A stretch of 64,000 nt of DNA from Magicicada septendecula (taxonomy: Eukaryota; Arthropoda; Insecta; Hemiptera; Cicadidae): contig CM068372.1 of assembly GCA_034769895.1 (NCBI GenBank), positions 381,939,910 through 382,003,909 of the forward strand, written 5' to 3'. The notes beneath the pieces were generated by a model. The model did not search any database, had not been told where the DNA came from, and worked only from the letters and a program-made list of their open reading frames with translations. Of this stretch, positions 55,240-64,000 are shown piece after piece (the first letter of the stretch is position 1; every line of letters begins with the position of its first letter). Position numbers and translations under genes: made by a program.

Positions 55240-55860
55240 GTATCTCTCAGAAATATCCAGAACTATCCAGAGTGTACGCTTTTCCCAGACGGTTTGGTTC
55301 TCGTGCAACAGCCTTCCATAGATGCTGTTCAAGTATCCTATTGGACCTCTCAACCATTCCGTCGGCCTGAGGATGGAGAGGTTTTGTTCTGGTGTTTCGA
55401 ATGCTGAGTAGGCGACACAATTCTTTAAAAACTCCTGACTCGAAATGCCTTCTTTGATGCGTGTGGATTTCCTCTATGGACTTCACAACGGCAACAAAAG
55501 TTGTGTACTAACTCCTTGCTACAGTGGTAACCTCCTGATTTGGAATTACATAAGCTTCCAACCACTTAATAAAATGTAACCATAATGTAACCGTTTTCAA
55601 TCGTCAGTAATTGGTAAAGAATGCCAGCAACGTCTATGGCATTCTCTCCAACGTTATACAGTCTCAGTTTCCCCCTGCTTCTGGTTTGTGGGTCCTTGCT
55701 TGTAGCACATATTTCCGACACCATTCCACTACATCGTGGCGAAGATGTAGCCAACAGAATCGTTTCCCTGTCTTGTCAACTGTTTTTCGGATTATCTGGA
55801 TACCCACCGTGGTGTCTGATGCGACACAAATGGATTATGAATTTCTGAAGTCGATGTAAA
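55240..55860 (-). pseudogene. Ty3/gypsy integrase remnant
   Basis: Read right to left: RFCWLHLRHDVVEWCRK (the zinc-finger region ahead of the core), then in a shifted frame SKDPQTRSRGKLRLYNVG and a reduced AIDVAG (catalytic core start), a gap, and finally (55486-55247) HFESGVFKELCRLLSIRNTR then KPLHPQADGMVERSNRILEQ. The last block is the signature of the gypsy integrase core, where TxPLHPQSDGMVERFNRT is usual. Frameshifts and a missing central part make it inactive. RT, RNase H and gag are absent. An LTR in the same orientation lies upstream at 56361-56921 and may be its 5' LTR. Confidence 0.82.
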
Positions 55861-56225
55861 GCAAAACGATAGATTCCATATTTAGTGGCGGAATAATGAA
55901 AAATAACTGTGCCGTATCGTGTTACTGTAACAGATAGATAGATTCACAGGAGCGCATTTCATAATCGCATTATTTATCTATCCTCTGTGCTCTGTTTGCG
56001 TAACTGCGGGCGCAGTTCCCACGCTGGCTGCTCTCTGCTGACAAACGTTCCAACAAATTAATCTTGCCTCCTGCTTGTGTTTCAGCAGCATTCCGCAGCG
56101 CAAGTAAACGGCGTCTTAATCGTCGGCACACATATCTAATGCGGCAATCTACACTCGGATTCTTTACATTTATCTGATCTCTCTCTCCCTCTCTCCCCCT
56201 CACTCTCTCTCTTTCCATGTCTCCA

Positions 56226-56256
<31 letters not shown>

Positions 56257-56360
56257 CTCCCGCGAATACAAAATAACAGAGATCCAAGGCGACTGATTTG
56301 TTTTACAAATTCTTTCCGATACAGTTGCACACAATCTGAAGATGTAAAATAACAGAAAAT
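55861..56360. other. no gene; TA run at 56226-56256
   Basis: A TA microsatellite of about 15 units. Nothing else recognised. Confidence 0.4.
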
Positions 56361-56921
56361 TGAATACGTTATCATGACGGGATCACTCGGATAGTCGTAT
56401 TTAAACAGTGTCAGCCAAATAATTCAGCATCGGAGAGAAATCGTTTATTACGACTTCAATAATAGTTTAAAAATATACAAACTCCCCTACACATCAATTC
56501 TACAAGTTTACGATTGTCCAACATGTATTAATTAAACAATTAGTAAATGACACCTAATTATCACTGTCGAACTAAATAATGCAAGTCACTAATTACAGAC
56601 GTCTTCACACAATCATTCACAAACGTTGCTTTAGGTTAATTAAACCCTTGTAAATCGCACGCACCGAATCGGAAGTCGCAACTTCAATTATAAATTAGCA
56701 GTAGAATTCCACGTTTATACTCACCCCGAGTAGGCTGGTACGATACAATGTTGCCCTAGATATCGGTAGAATAATCGACCACCCGCCTGGTAGGCGTAGA
56801 AACGTCTAGAGTAGTCATAGGGAACCTTTGAGTTTGTGGGAGCGCATATATAACTGAGGACCAGTTCCCACCCCATCAGTAGAAAATAGAAAGGTGCGGA
56901 GTTCAACAGCCGGACGTTACA
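56361..56921 (-). mobile_element. LTR-like unit, second subfamily
   Basis: On the minus strand it starts TGTAACGTCCGGC and ends GTCATGATAACGTATTCA, about 561 bp. A TATA-like TTATATATGCGC lies in its first third and the TAATTAGTGACTTGC wording of the other LTRs is present. Flanks AAAAT and AACAT could be a target duplication with one change. Limits are inferred from TG...CA and are less certain than for 49062. Confidence 0.55.
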
Positions 56922-57955
56922 AACATTAACTGTCGCTTTATAATACCCTTGCGCTCATCTTTAGCAACGTGGAACACTGAATTTAAAAAAATCTCTGCAG
57001 TATTTTTCATACAAATTTGTAAAAAATTTTCACTTTAGGAGTAGGTCATCAACAATCTGTCACAAAAATAATGTTAAACAGGAAAACATTTCAATAAATT
57101 TAAGAATTTATCACAATAACACTACTTATTTTGTGCACAGAAATGTAAAACTTGAAAAATCACATTTAAAACATAAATGAAGGTTTCAATTATTTTTCTT
57201 AGAAAAACTAACTCACAGTAATAATTGTATTAGGAAAAAGTAAAATTTGAAACTGGCAATTTAATGTGAAACTTGGCACTGCATGTCGCCGATTAATTTC
57301 TGGTAGTCTGGTTCGTAGCTTGACATCGCAACTCGCAATTAAGATTGATATCCAATAAGCGGGATCTGTATTTGTTTTTTATAATGTTCATAGTTGTTTC
57401 TAAATGGCTTGTACTATTTTATAATACAGCATGTCTTCGAAGCAGGTACAGTGCGGGTGTGTTCCTTCGTTCAAAAGAAAAGAAAATCACAAATTGGTTG
57501 GAGAGCGCGTAAAACCTTAACGACGGCCGCAGGATTGCTGGTCTAGAGCCTTCGGATTTGTGTCGTTAGTCGACCTTGAAAACAACGCTGCCAAAACTTA
57601 TGACGTGCCACGCAACTTGTCATTTTCATATGAATACACGCGCAATGTATCTGTCTGGAGATATTTTGAACACCCACTTGAGATATTTTGTTATTACCGC
57701 TTCCTACTTGAGTTTGACGATGCTGTCCTAAGAGTGTTCTAAGCAACTTAGGCCTATAGTTCGCGATAAAATACGTTACTCATTACGTAATCTCTTGCAG
57801 TAAAATCTTCTCATTTTTTCTGATTAAAGCCAAGAAACTGCTAAAGATATTATACTACAAGTGCCATAACATAGACAGCCCTGTAAAGGGAAGTGCAACT
57901 AAAAAATTTAAATGTAGACTAATAGGTTCTGCCTTCGTTTTCTGGCGCGTGTGTA
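56922..57955. other. no recognisable gene
   Basis: AT-rich to 57300, then mixed. Frames at 57543-57746 (both strands) match nothing I know. Confidence 0.4.
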
Positions 57956-57959
57956 ATTT

Positions 57960-58765
57960 TTTTAATGCTGCATGTACGTCCGTCAGAAAATAGGGAAAAA
58001 AGTGTCAGCAAGGTTTACAGTATCGAAAGGTCTAAGGCAAGGGTGTTGCATCTCCCCGACTTCGTTCAAAAAATATATAGACACAATATTCCGACAGTGG
58101 AAAAGAAAGTCCAGAGGTATGGGAATTCCAATAGATGGAACCCATATTTTCACATTACAATTCGCGGATGAACAGGAGGTCTTAGTAGCACAAGACAAAA
58201 ACGACTTGGAGTATGTGACTCGGAAGATCAAAGACGAATACGAGAGCTGGGGACTGTCAATAAATCTAGAAAAGACCAAGTATTTATGCGTGGGAGGTAC
58301 TGAAACCAACTTGCAATTGGAAAATAATGAATAAATTGAAAATTGCCAGGCATATAAGTATTTAGGAGTACAGATAAAGCAGGATGGCAGAGATACAGAT
58401 GAAATAAAGGAGAGAGTGGGCATGGGACGGAGGGCTATGAAAAGGCTAAATAGTATATGGTGGCATGACCAGATAACTAGAGGAAGAAAAGTGCAAATAT
58501 ACAATACTGTCGTAAAGAGTATTCTGTTGTGTGGTTGAGAGTTGGAGAATGACAGAAGCGGACAAAAGCAAAATACTAGCTGTAGAGATGGATGGACTAA
58601 GGAGATCACGCAAAGTATGCAGGCGAGAGAAAATAAGAAACGAACAGATTAGAGAAATGATAAATGTGAAACATGCAGAAGTAGATGAAATAGAAAGAAG
58701 ACAGTTAATTTGGTTTGAACATGTTAAACGGATGGGAGGAGAAAGGTTGCCAAGAAGGCAACTTA
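57960..58765 (+). mobile_element. LINE family B, longest RT fragment
   Basis: The plus strand reads VSKGLRQGCCISPTSFKKYI (motif B), then TLQFADEQEVLVAQDKNDLE (the FADD loop, second D changed to E), INLEKTKYLCVGGTETNL, a stop, YKYLGVQIKQDGRDTDEIKE, RVGMGRRAMKRLNSIWW, IYNTVVKSILL and, after a second stop, ILAVEMDGLRRSRKV, IRNEQIREMINVKHAEVDEI, ERRQLIWFEHVKRMGGERLP. Two stops and the lost catalytic aspartate show that it is dead, but the frame is otherwise well kept. Motif A and the endonuclease are absent. Confidence 0.85.
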
Positions 58766-58885
58766 GGTCTTCCTTTTTTCCTTCTAGAGGGTGGAGTCCA
58801 TTCCCATACCTTCCCTGGCCATCTCTCATCCGACATTCTTTTTAGGTGTACAAACCACTTCAGTCTCCTTGCTTCTAATAGACTG
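58765..58885 (-). mobile_element. LINE family B tail, opposite strand
   Basis: The minus strand reads LEARRLKWFVHLKRMSDERW then PGKVWEWTPPSRRKKGRPK. It abuts the plus-strand copy of the same family at the equivalent coding position, giving a tail-to-tail inverted junction near 58765. Confidence 0.75.
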
Positions 58886-59362
58886 AAGCAAGAAGTTTTA
58901 ATGCTTCATAAACATTTTTGTATGTTTTAATAGATATAAAAACATTAAAAAATCGTAAATTATATATTATGAGTTAGTTTATTTATGGACTTACGTGTGC
59001 GAGCATGGAAACAAATAACTGTAGATTTAATCGCGTTTGCACTTGAAACATTCTATTAGCAGCGAGACTTCTGATCTGTAAAATATTACAAACAATAGGC
59101 AAGGCGCAAGCACACAACACGTTTTAAATATTAATTAACAACGATTTTACAAACTTCAAAAAAAAGAAACGCGCTGAAAGTGCAAACCGGTCGTATACAG
59201 TTGAACACGTGGAACAACGCGATTATTAAATCTGTCCAATTTATACCAGATCTGCCGAAAGTTTACAGAGTTTTCAGTTTTTCCTTCAATGAAAAAACAG
59301 CAAATATGCAGTCGTGTTATGTAAGCAGAAATTTATTATTTTGCTATATTTTAATATGTTAT
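58886..59362. other. no recognisable feature
   Basis: AT-rich DNA, nothing recognised. Confidence 0.4.
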
Positions 59363-59365
59363 TAC

Positions 59366-59690
59366 GTTACGACGATCACAGCGAATCATCGTGAGTACTG
59401 TGGATACAGAATGACTGACACCTATTATATCACTAATTACAAACTTTAATTAACCACAAACAGCAGTTATATAGCAGCAAAGCACTCTCACACAAATTTA
59501 ATTCAAGTTAAATTGATCCAACAATAAATCTCACGTTATTACAGTTGTGTACTAATTAACACAATAATCACTTCTCAATAAGCCGGAGGGATCACTGCGA
59601 ACCCCGGTGGTGATAAAATCACCAGGTGTAACTGAACTCGGGCGGTTTGAAACGTAGTGAGCTCGCCCGCCTTATCACAATGTAGTGAGC
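59366..59690 (-). mobile_element. gypsy-type LTR fragment
   Basis: The left end CGTTACGACGATCACAG resembles an inverted LTR 3' end. The GACACCTATTATATCACTAATTAC region and the block near 59620-59640 match the fragment at 33838-34130. The 5' part is missing. Confidence 0.55.
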
Positions 59691-59929
59691 GGGTCCTGAT
59701 GCCGTTAGGGTAGTCGAGTAACATCTGGAAAGGACGCAGATCTGCGGCGTACAATGATCTGTGAACGTTTGGAGCAGTCTCGTGGGCCGCAACGTGCCAA
59801 GAATCACATAGGCACTCAGAGATGTGGTACTGTTTATTATATCCACCGTCTTTTGTCCTCACAATGTGTGGTTTGAGGCTCCCTACTGCTCACAGCAGTT
59901 TCTACACCTTGGCAATTTAGGTTTACTCC

Positions 59930-60880
59930 TTTATTCCTCTTCCGATGGATTCCCGTTTCCATATTTTCTCGGGCCATCTTCTTCCGGACATTATATTTAG
60001 CCGGCCAAACCATTTCAGTTATTTTACCTTGATTGATTCTGTGATCCTGCTGCAGCTCGCCTTCCTATTTCATCATTTCTAACCAAGTTTAATCTCGTCA
60101 AATTACTACTTCTTCTCCAATACTCCATTCCAACCGGTCTTAATCTGTCCCTGTTCCTTTTAGATATTGTTGCGACGATCTCCTTGATCGTCGTATAGTA
60201 CAGTGGAAAACAAAATACAAGACACCAATGAAGTCGCTAATAACCAGCTTCAATTATCACAAATAACAGTTTATAATCAACTTGTACAAAAATTCAAGTT
60301 AAACTTGTTCACACACAATAATAATGTCAACTAATAGAGTCCAGCACAATAATCACTTTTCATTAATAGCCACTTGAAACGCACTGAGTAATCGCCCGAC
60401 GTAAACTGAAAACTAAGCGGCAGGTGTGGGCTATTTATAGTCTCCAGGGTTCCAATAATATGCGTCCTTAACAAGCACTTGAAAATTCTACAGGATACTT
60501 CGCAAAAACACACACCGACAGGGCTAGTCGAGAAGCTTGTAGAACGACACCATCGAACGCACGAGAACGTTCTGCATCACGTAACAATTTAATCTACATT
60601 TCTAATCCATAAACTATTGTTGCCTCTACTATGCTTGTATACATAAATATTTTCACTTCCTTGGAAATCGCTTGATCCCAAGTAACAGGATGTAATCTCT
60701 TCACATCTGATCTACCGTGTCTCAGACGCATTTTTATATCTTCTTCATAATTAGATATCGTTACTTTGAAAGTATTGTAATAATTCGTTCGTTGTAAAAG
60801 AACAAACGCCAACTGTTTTTTGATCGGTGGTTGTGTTATCTGTGATGTTAAATGTTCTTGTCGTATTTCACACACATACA
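59930..60880 (-). mobile_element. LINE family B copy interrupted by an LTR
   Basis: Upstream part (60880-60594): MRLRHGRSDVKRLHPVTWDQ, ISKEVKIFMYTSIVEATIVY then GLEM. Downstream of the LTR (60160-59930): KRNRDRLRPVGMEYWRRSSN, LTRLNLVRNDEIGRRA and, decayed, GNGNPSEE. The two halves join at the YGxExW position of the RT tail, so the LTR at 60168-60586 inserted into a pre-existing LINE. Confidence 0.75.
60168..60586 (-). mobile_element. solo gypsy-type LTR inside a LINE
   Basis: 419 bp. On the minus strand it starts TGTTACGTGATGC and ends CGTCGCAACA. Flanks are ATAT on the left (60164-60167) and ATTT on the right. It contains GCTATTTATAGTC on the plus strand (TATA box, minus orientation) and the conserved TTGTATTTTGTTTTCCACTG block inverted. 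Confidence 0.8.
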
Positions 60881-60885
60881 TGTAG

Positions 60886-61142
60886 CAGTCAAAGTGTCAA
60901 TAATAACGCCGCTGATAACGCCAGAAAGTGAGACAAAGGGAGGAGGAGAGCATTACTGTCAAAGCGAGGAAAATAATAAACGAGGCGAAAAAAACGCGAA
61001 TGAAACCTGTCAGATTAGCCTCGCTGATATTATCCGTATACACGGTACATTATGTGACATGATGATGGGCGGTCGGAATTATTGCGAACCGATAACCACA
61101 CCACTCGTGTAAGTAGCTTCTACTGCAACGTGATTCCGTGAA

Positions 61143-61199
<57 letters not shown>

Positions 61200-61831
61200 A
61201 AATGACGAAATGATTCTTACTGGCGATGAGCGACTGCATAAAATATTTGACCCCGCCAGTGGTGAGTGCTGTTAAATGGTGACGTAACGTTTGTGTGTGC
61301 TTGTGAATGTGCGCGCGCACGCGTTTGCGGCCGCTCTTTCGACACCAACACTTGGTCTTTTAAGAGCACGTTTTTATTATTGCTTCTGTATTTTGTAAAC
61401 TGCTTGTGAACTGTGTATTTCAGTGTTTCTCAAAACTTGGACACCGTGGAATCGGAACCCATCAATAAGTTTCAAATTTGTTTGGACATAAAAATTAAAT
61501 ACTGTAGCTTTAGTATACAGTGTGTGGAAATAGAAGGCGATGACTGAAATGTAACAAAAGAAGGACACTTCGTAGAAATTTTTGAAAGAGTGAAGCGAGT
61601 TGTCAGCGTTATTTCGACCGTTTGGCATTTGTCATCTCTCTCTGTGTCTATTTGGGGCATGTCTACGGTGACCATATTTCTCAGTTGCAATCTGTCGGTA
61701 CTGGCTGGCATTCGTTTCCCTTATTGTTCTTACCCTCTAACCCAAGAAAAGGTTTCTCCCCAGATAAACCCCGTCACTTATCTGTTAAGTTATTTACAAG
61801 TTTTCGTAACAGCTAAAGAAAACTTTTATAT
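60886..61831. other. no gene; (CA)n at 61145-61199
   Basis: A CA microsatellite of about 27 units. The rest has only short frames without recognisable domains. Confidence 0.45.
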
Positions 61832-62367
61832 TGTTACGTAATGCGGAAAAAGTGTTACACCAATACAGAACGTTCTCGGCTATTCCAGTGAAATCCGGCT
61901 ATAATGTTATGTGCGTACGCGATATCAACATGCGTTAGCCAGACTGTTCCAGATTCGCCGGTCTCGCGCACTGTGTCAGAGTCGCAATCAGTTACGTTCT
62001 GGTGTTTCCTAGGAGCGTTCTTGACGCATAGTATGGAATTTTCTGGAATTTCAGCGGGGTATAAATACAAGTAATCAGCGACGCTTAGTTCAGTTGTTGC
62101 CGGGCGATTTACATAGTGCTATTCGAAGTATTGTGGCGAAGCGTTATGTGTTTTATAATTGTGCGGGACAATTGTAACACAATTGTGTTTTATATTAGTT
62201 GACATTATTATTGCATGTGAACAATTTTTGATTTGTTGTAAGAGACTATCTTGTTGATTACAAATTGTTTAATTGTGATAATTAAAGCTGGTGATTAGTG
62301 ACTTAATTGGTGTCTTGTATTTTGTTTCCCACTGTGCCATACGACGTTCAGTTAAACCGTCATAACG
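61832..62367 (+). mobile_element. gypsy-type 5' LTR with adjoining internal region
   Basis: A 536-bp LTR starting TGTTACGTAATGCGG directly after an ATAT (61828-61831) and ending near GTCATAACG. It contains GGTATAAATAC at 62058-62068 with TCAGTTGTTGCCGG about 25 bp downstream, then the conserved GCTGGTGATTAGTGAC and TTTGTTTCCCACTG blocks. Unlike the solo LTRs it is followed by internal sequence, so it is the left end of a longer, decayed element. Confidence 0.78.
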
Positions 62368-62750
62368 GTGGTTCAGAAGTGCTACAGAAACGTTAACAGT
62401 GGAAACAGTGGACACTTTGTACAAGACGAATGTAATTCGTAAGTAATCGATAAACAACGAATACCAGTTAGATGATGGAAAATTTCCAGGCGCTGCTGTT
62501 GCAGATAGAGGAACGACGCCGACAGGAGGCGGAAGAAGCAGAAAAAGAACAGGCTGAAAAACGCAGGCAGGAAAGAGAAAACACTCAAGAACGGCAGAAA
62601 GCACTAATAATCACGAAAAACAAAAAGGCTTTCTCATCAAATAGTGAAGTATAAACTCAAAAGTAGAAGACGATTAAGAAAACCTTTATTAAGACGATGA
62701 AGCTGGAACGTGCAATGGTCTGGTCCTTGAAAAGAAACGACGAAATTGAC
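62368..62750 (+). mobile_element. gypsy internal region with gag start
   Basis: Directly after the LTR comes GTGGTTCAGAAGTGC, in the place of the primer-binding site (TGG at its start), then about 90 bp of leader and a short gag-like frame. Beyond about 62750 nothing of gag, protease or RT is recognisable, so the rest is deleted or decayed. Confidence 0.55.
62472..62654 (+). CDS. gag-like N-terminal coiled-coil frame, truncated
   Basis: A 60-codon frame starting MMENFQALLLQIEERRRQEA, followed by a charged E/K/R/Q stretch and a stop. Several gypsy-type gag proteins begin with such a short acidic-basic coiled coil about 100 bp after the LTR. The capsid and zinc-knuckle domains are missing. The composition is low-complexity, so the assignment rests mainly on position after the LTR. 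Confidence 0.5.
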   Translation: MMENFQALLLQIEERRRQEAEEAEKEQAEKRRQERENTQERQKALIITKNKKAFSSNSEV

Positions 62751-63765
62751 AATTATTAATCGTCATCAAAATGATGTCAACGAATAATCGCATATTCTCA
62801 GGGAAGTTAAGTGGGAAACCGGTTTTTCTAGGTTTCTCTCTCGGAAGACAAACCAGAGGCTTGTAACATCTTCCGACGACTTGCGAGTAACAAGACAACA
62901 GTTATAATGCAAAGGAAACGAGAAAATTAAATTGCATAATTATATAAAACAGCAGCTAACAATTTCAATAAAGTTGCAATAAATAGTAGATGACATCATA
63001 CGTAACCAGCATTAACATAAGAACAGAGAAAAACGAACCCACGACCGCCGACACTGACATTGCGAAAATAGTGACTGTCTGTCTGCAAATAAAACACGGA
63101 TATATCGACGACAACAAATCGATAGTTCTCAGTTTACGTAGGGTATTCGGTGAAAGATGGAACAACGATTCGTATAAATATCAATAAACATGATACGTCG
63201 ACTATATTTGACTGTGTATTTAATCAATATAAATAATTTTCAATGGAACGGTGATAGTTCGAACTTATTGAGACCAGAGCTAATTCGAATTGTTCAATTG
63301 TTCGAATTTCCAAACGTAAAGTATTATATTTTTTTAATTATTGAATACTTGCAATCTAATCGAGCAATATGTAAATTTGTTGAATGTACAGTAGAGTGCG
63401 AAGGGAGAAGCTATCTATCGATAGGACTTACTCAGATAAGAAGAGTGTCAACTAACTTAACACCCTTACTTTGTGATGTTTGAAGATAACTTGTAATCAC
63501 AGTGCAGTAACTATAAGAAAATTTAAAATGTAATATTCGGTTATTTATAAAACTGATTAACAGACTTACTAGCTGATAGTTGTACATGTACGCGCGTTAG
63601 TTGAAACGTTCGCGGAGCGATATCTATAGCGAAGCGGTAGAACTAAAATTTTTCGTGTGTTGCAAGATACATATTTCTTATACAACCGTGTTAATTTCCA
63701 AATCTATCTATCAGTTTATTCGTTGCATATCAGATGTTCGAAATTTACCTGTACGCATGTTTTAA
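62751..63765. other. no recognised gene
   Basis: AT-rich DNA with open frames at 62990-63187 and 63190-63483 that match no domain I know. The last 150 bp should include the 5' UTR and left terminal repeat of the mariner element, but I could not identify the terminus. Confidence 0.4.
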
Positions 63766-63768
63766 AAA

Positions 63769-64000
63769 ATGGGCAAAATCAAACGTCGTGCTGTGATTGA
63801 ATTCTTGGCTAAAAACTGTCTCGCCAATGAATATTCACAATCGAGAAGGCAAATGTGTTAGGAGATGCTGCATCTTCAAAAACAATATTTGTAAGTGAGT
63901 TCTCGAGTTTAAACATGGCCATACGAGCACTGAAGGTAACCCCCCGCGGTGGACAACCAAAAAGTGCAACTCCGGGTATCATTAAAAAAATGCCATACGC
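63769..64000 (+). pseudogene. mariner transposase N-terminus, cut by window end
   Basis: The frame starts MGKIKRRAVIEFLAKNCLAN, the first helix of a mariner helix-turn-helix domain (in relatives HRAVIKFL or similar). After a stop at 63859-63861 and a frameshift, another frame gives EFKHGHTSTEGNPPRGGQPK then SATPGIIKKMPYA, matching the usual EFKRGRTSxEDDPRSGRPxxATTPEII block. The catalytic DDD domain, if present, is beyond the window. Stop and shift mark it as a pseudogene. Confidence 0.78.

Noticed and set aside
57983-58609. Minus-strand 208-codon frame as a gene
   Set aside because: It is the antisense of the well-supported plus-strand LINE B reverse transcriptase.
59575-59862. Minus-strand overlapping frames of 75-95 codons as host exons
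   Set aside because: They partly overlap an LTR fragment and have no recognisable domain or splice structure.

Overview
This is a repeat-dominated stretch of a eukaryotic nuclear genome, most likely an insect with a large genome. The evidence is the mixture of AT-rich unique-looking DNA, many long microsatellites, and decayed copies of arthropod-type mobile elements: several LINE families, R1-like and Jockey-like elements, Penelope-like elements (PLEs), Ty3/gypsy LTRs, mariner, PIF/Harbinger, hAT and piggyBac relatives. Which insect order it comes from cannot be read from the window. A polyneopteran (cockroach, termite, stick insect or orthopteran) is my guess from the LINE families. I found no intact host protein gene, no tRNA gene and no CRISPR array. 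The longest reading frames are microsatellite artefacts or pieces of mobile elements.

Layout, left half. A LINE (label A) on the minus strand fills 1.1-2.9 kb. It is interrupted by a 260-bp insertion carrying a complete 5S rRNA-like head, a short simple tail and a 9-bp target duplication. Two R1-like 3' ends follow (3.0-4.1 kb). Next come a piggyBac-like non-autonomous element holding an inverted pair of Penelope termini (4.5-5.55 kb) and a PIF/Harbinger remnant with convergent transposase and MADF pieces (5.6-6.56 kb). From 8 to 32 kb there are many 5'-truncated LINE 3' ends on both strands (families A to F, my labels), a Jockey-like 3' end, Penelope fragments, an internally deleted hAT element (22.3-23.0 kb) and long microsatellites, several lying directly at LINE 3' tails.

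Layout, right half. Eight LTRs or LTR fragments of related gypsy-type elements lie between 32 and 62.4 kb; the best defined sit at ATAT target sites. At 36.2-38.0 kb one LINE carries both an LTR and a truncated Penelope copy. The best-preserved element is a minus-strand Penelope copy at 39.6-41.4 kb, with reverse transcriptase motifs including YVDD and a GIY-YIG endonuclease. It stands head to head with a plus-strand Penelope N-terminal piece. From 41.6 to 48.5 kb two blocks (X and Y) recur as direct duplications, with another Penelope copy inserted. From 54.7 to 62.7 kb there are a Jockey tail, a gypsy integrase remnant, more LTRs, a long LINE fragment and the start of a gypsy gag region. The window ends inside a mariner transposase.

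The most interesting signals are the 5S-headed SINE-like insertion, a recurring hammerhead-ribozyme-like core (CUGANGA, one spacer base, stem II, GAAAC) at or near Penelope termini in up to ten places, and a strong excess of the palindromic octamer TAGGCCTA. All calls were made by eye. Element boundaries are approximate unless target duplications are quoted.
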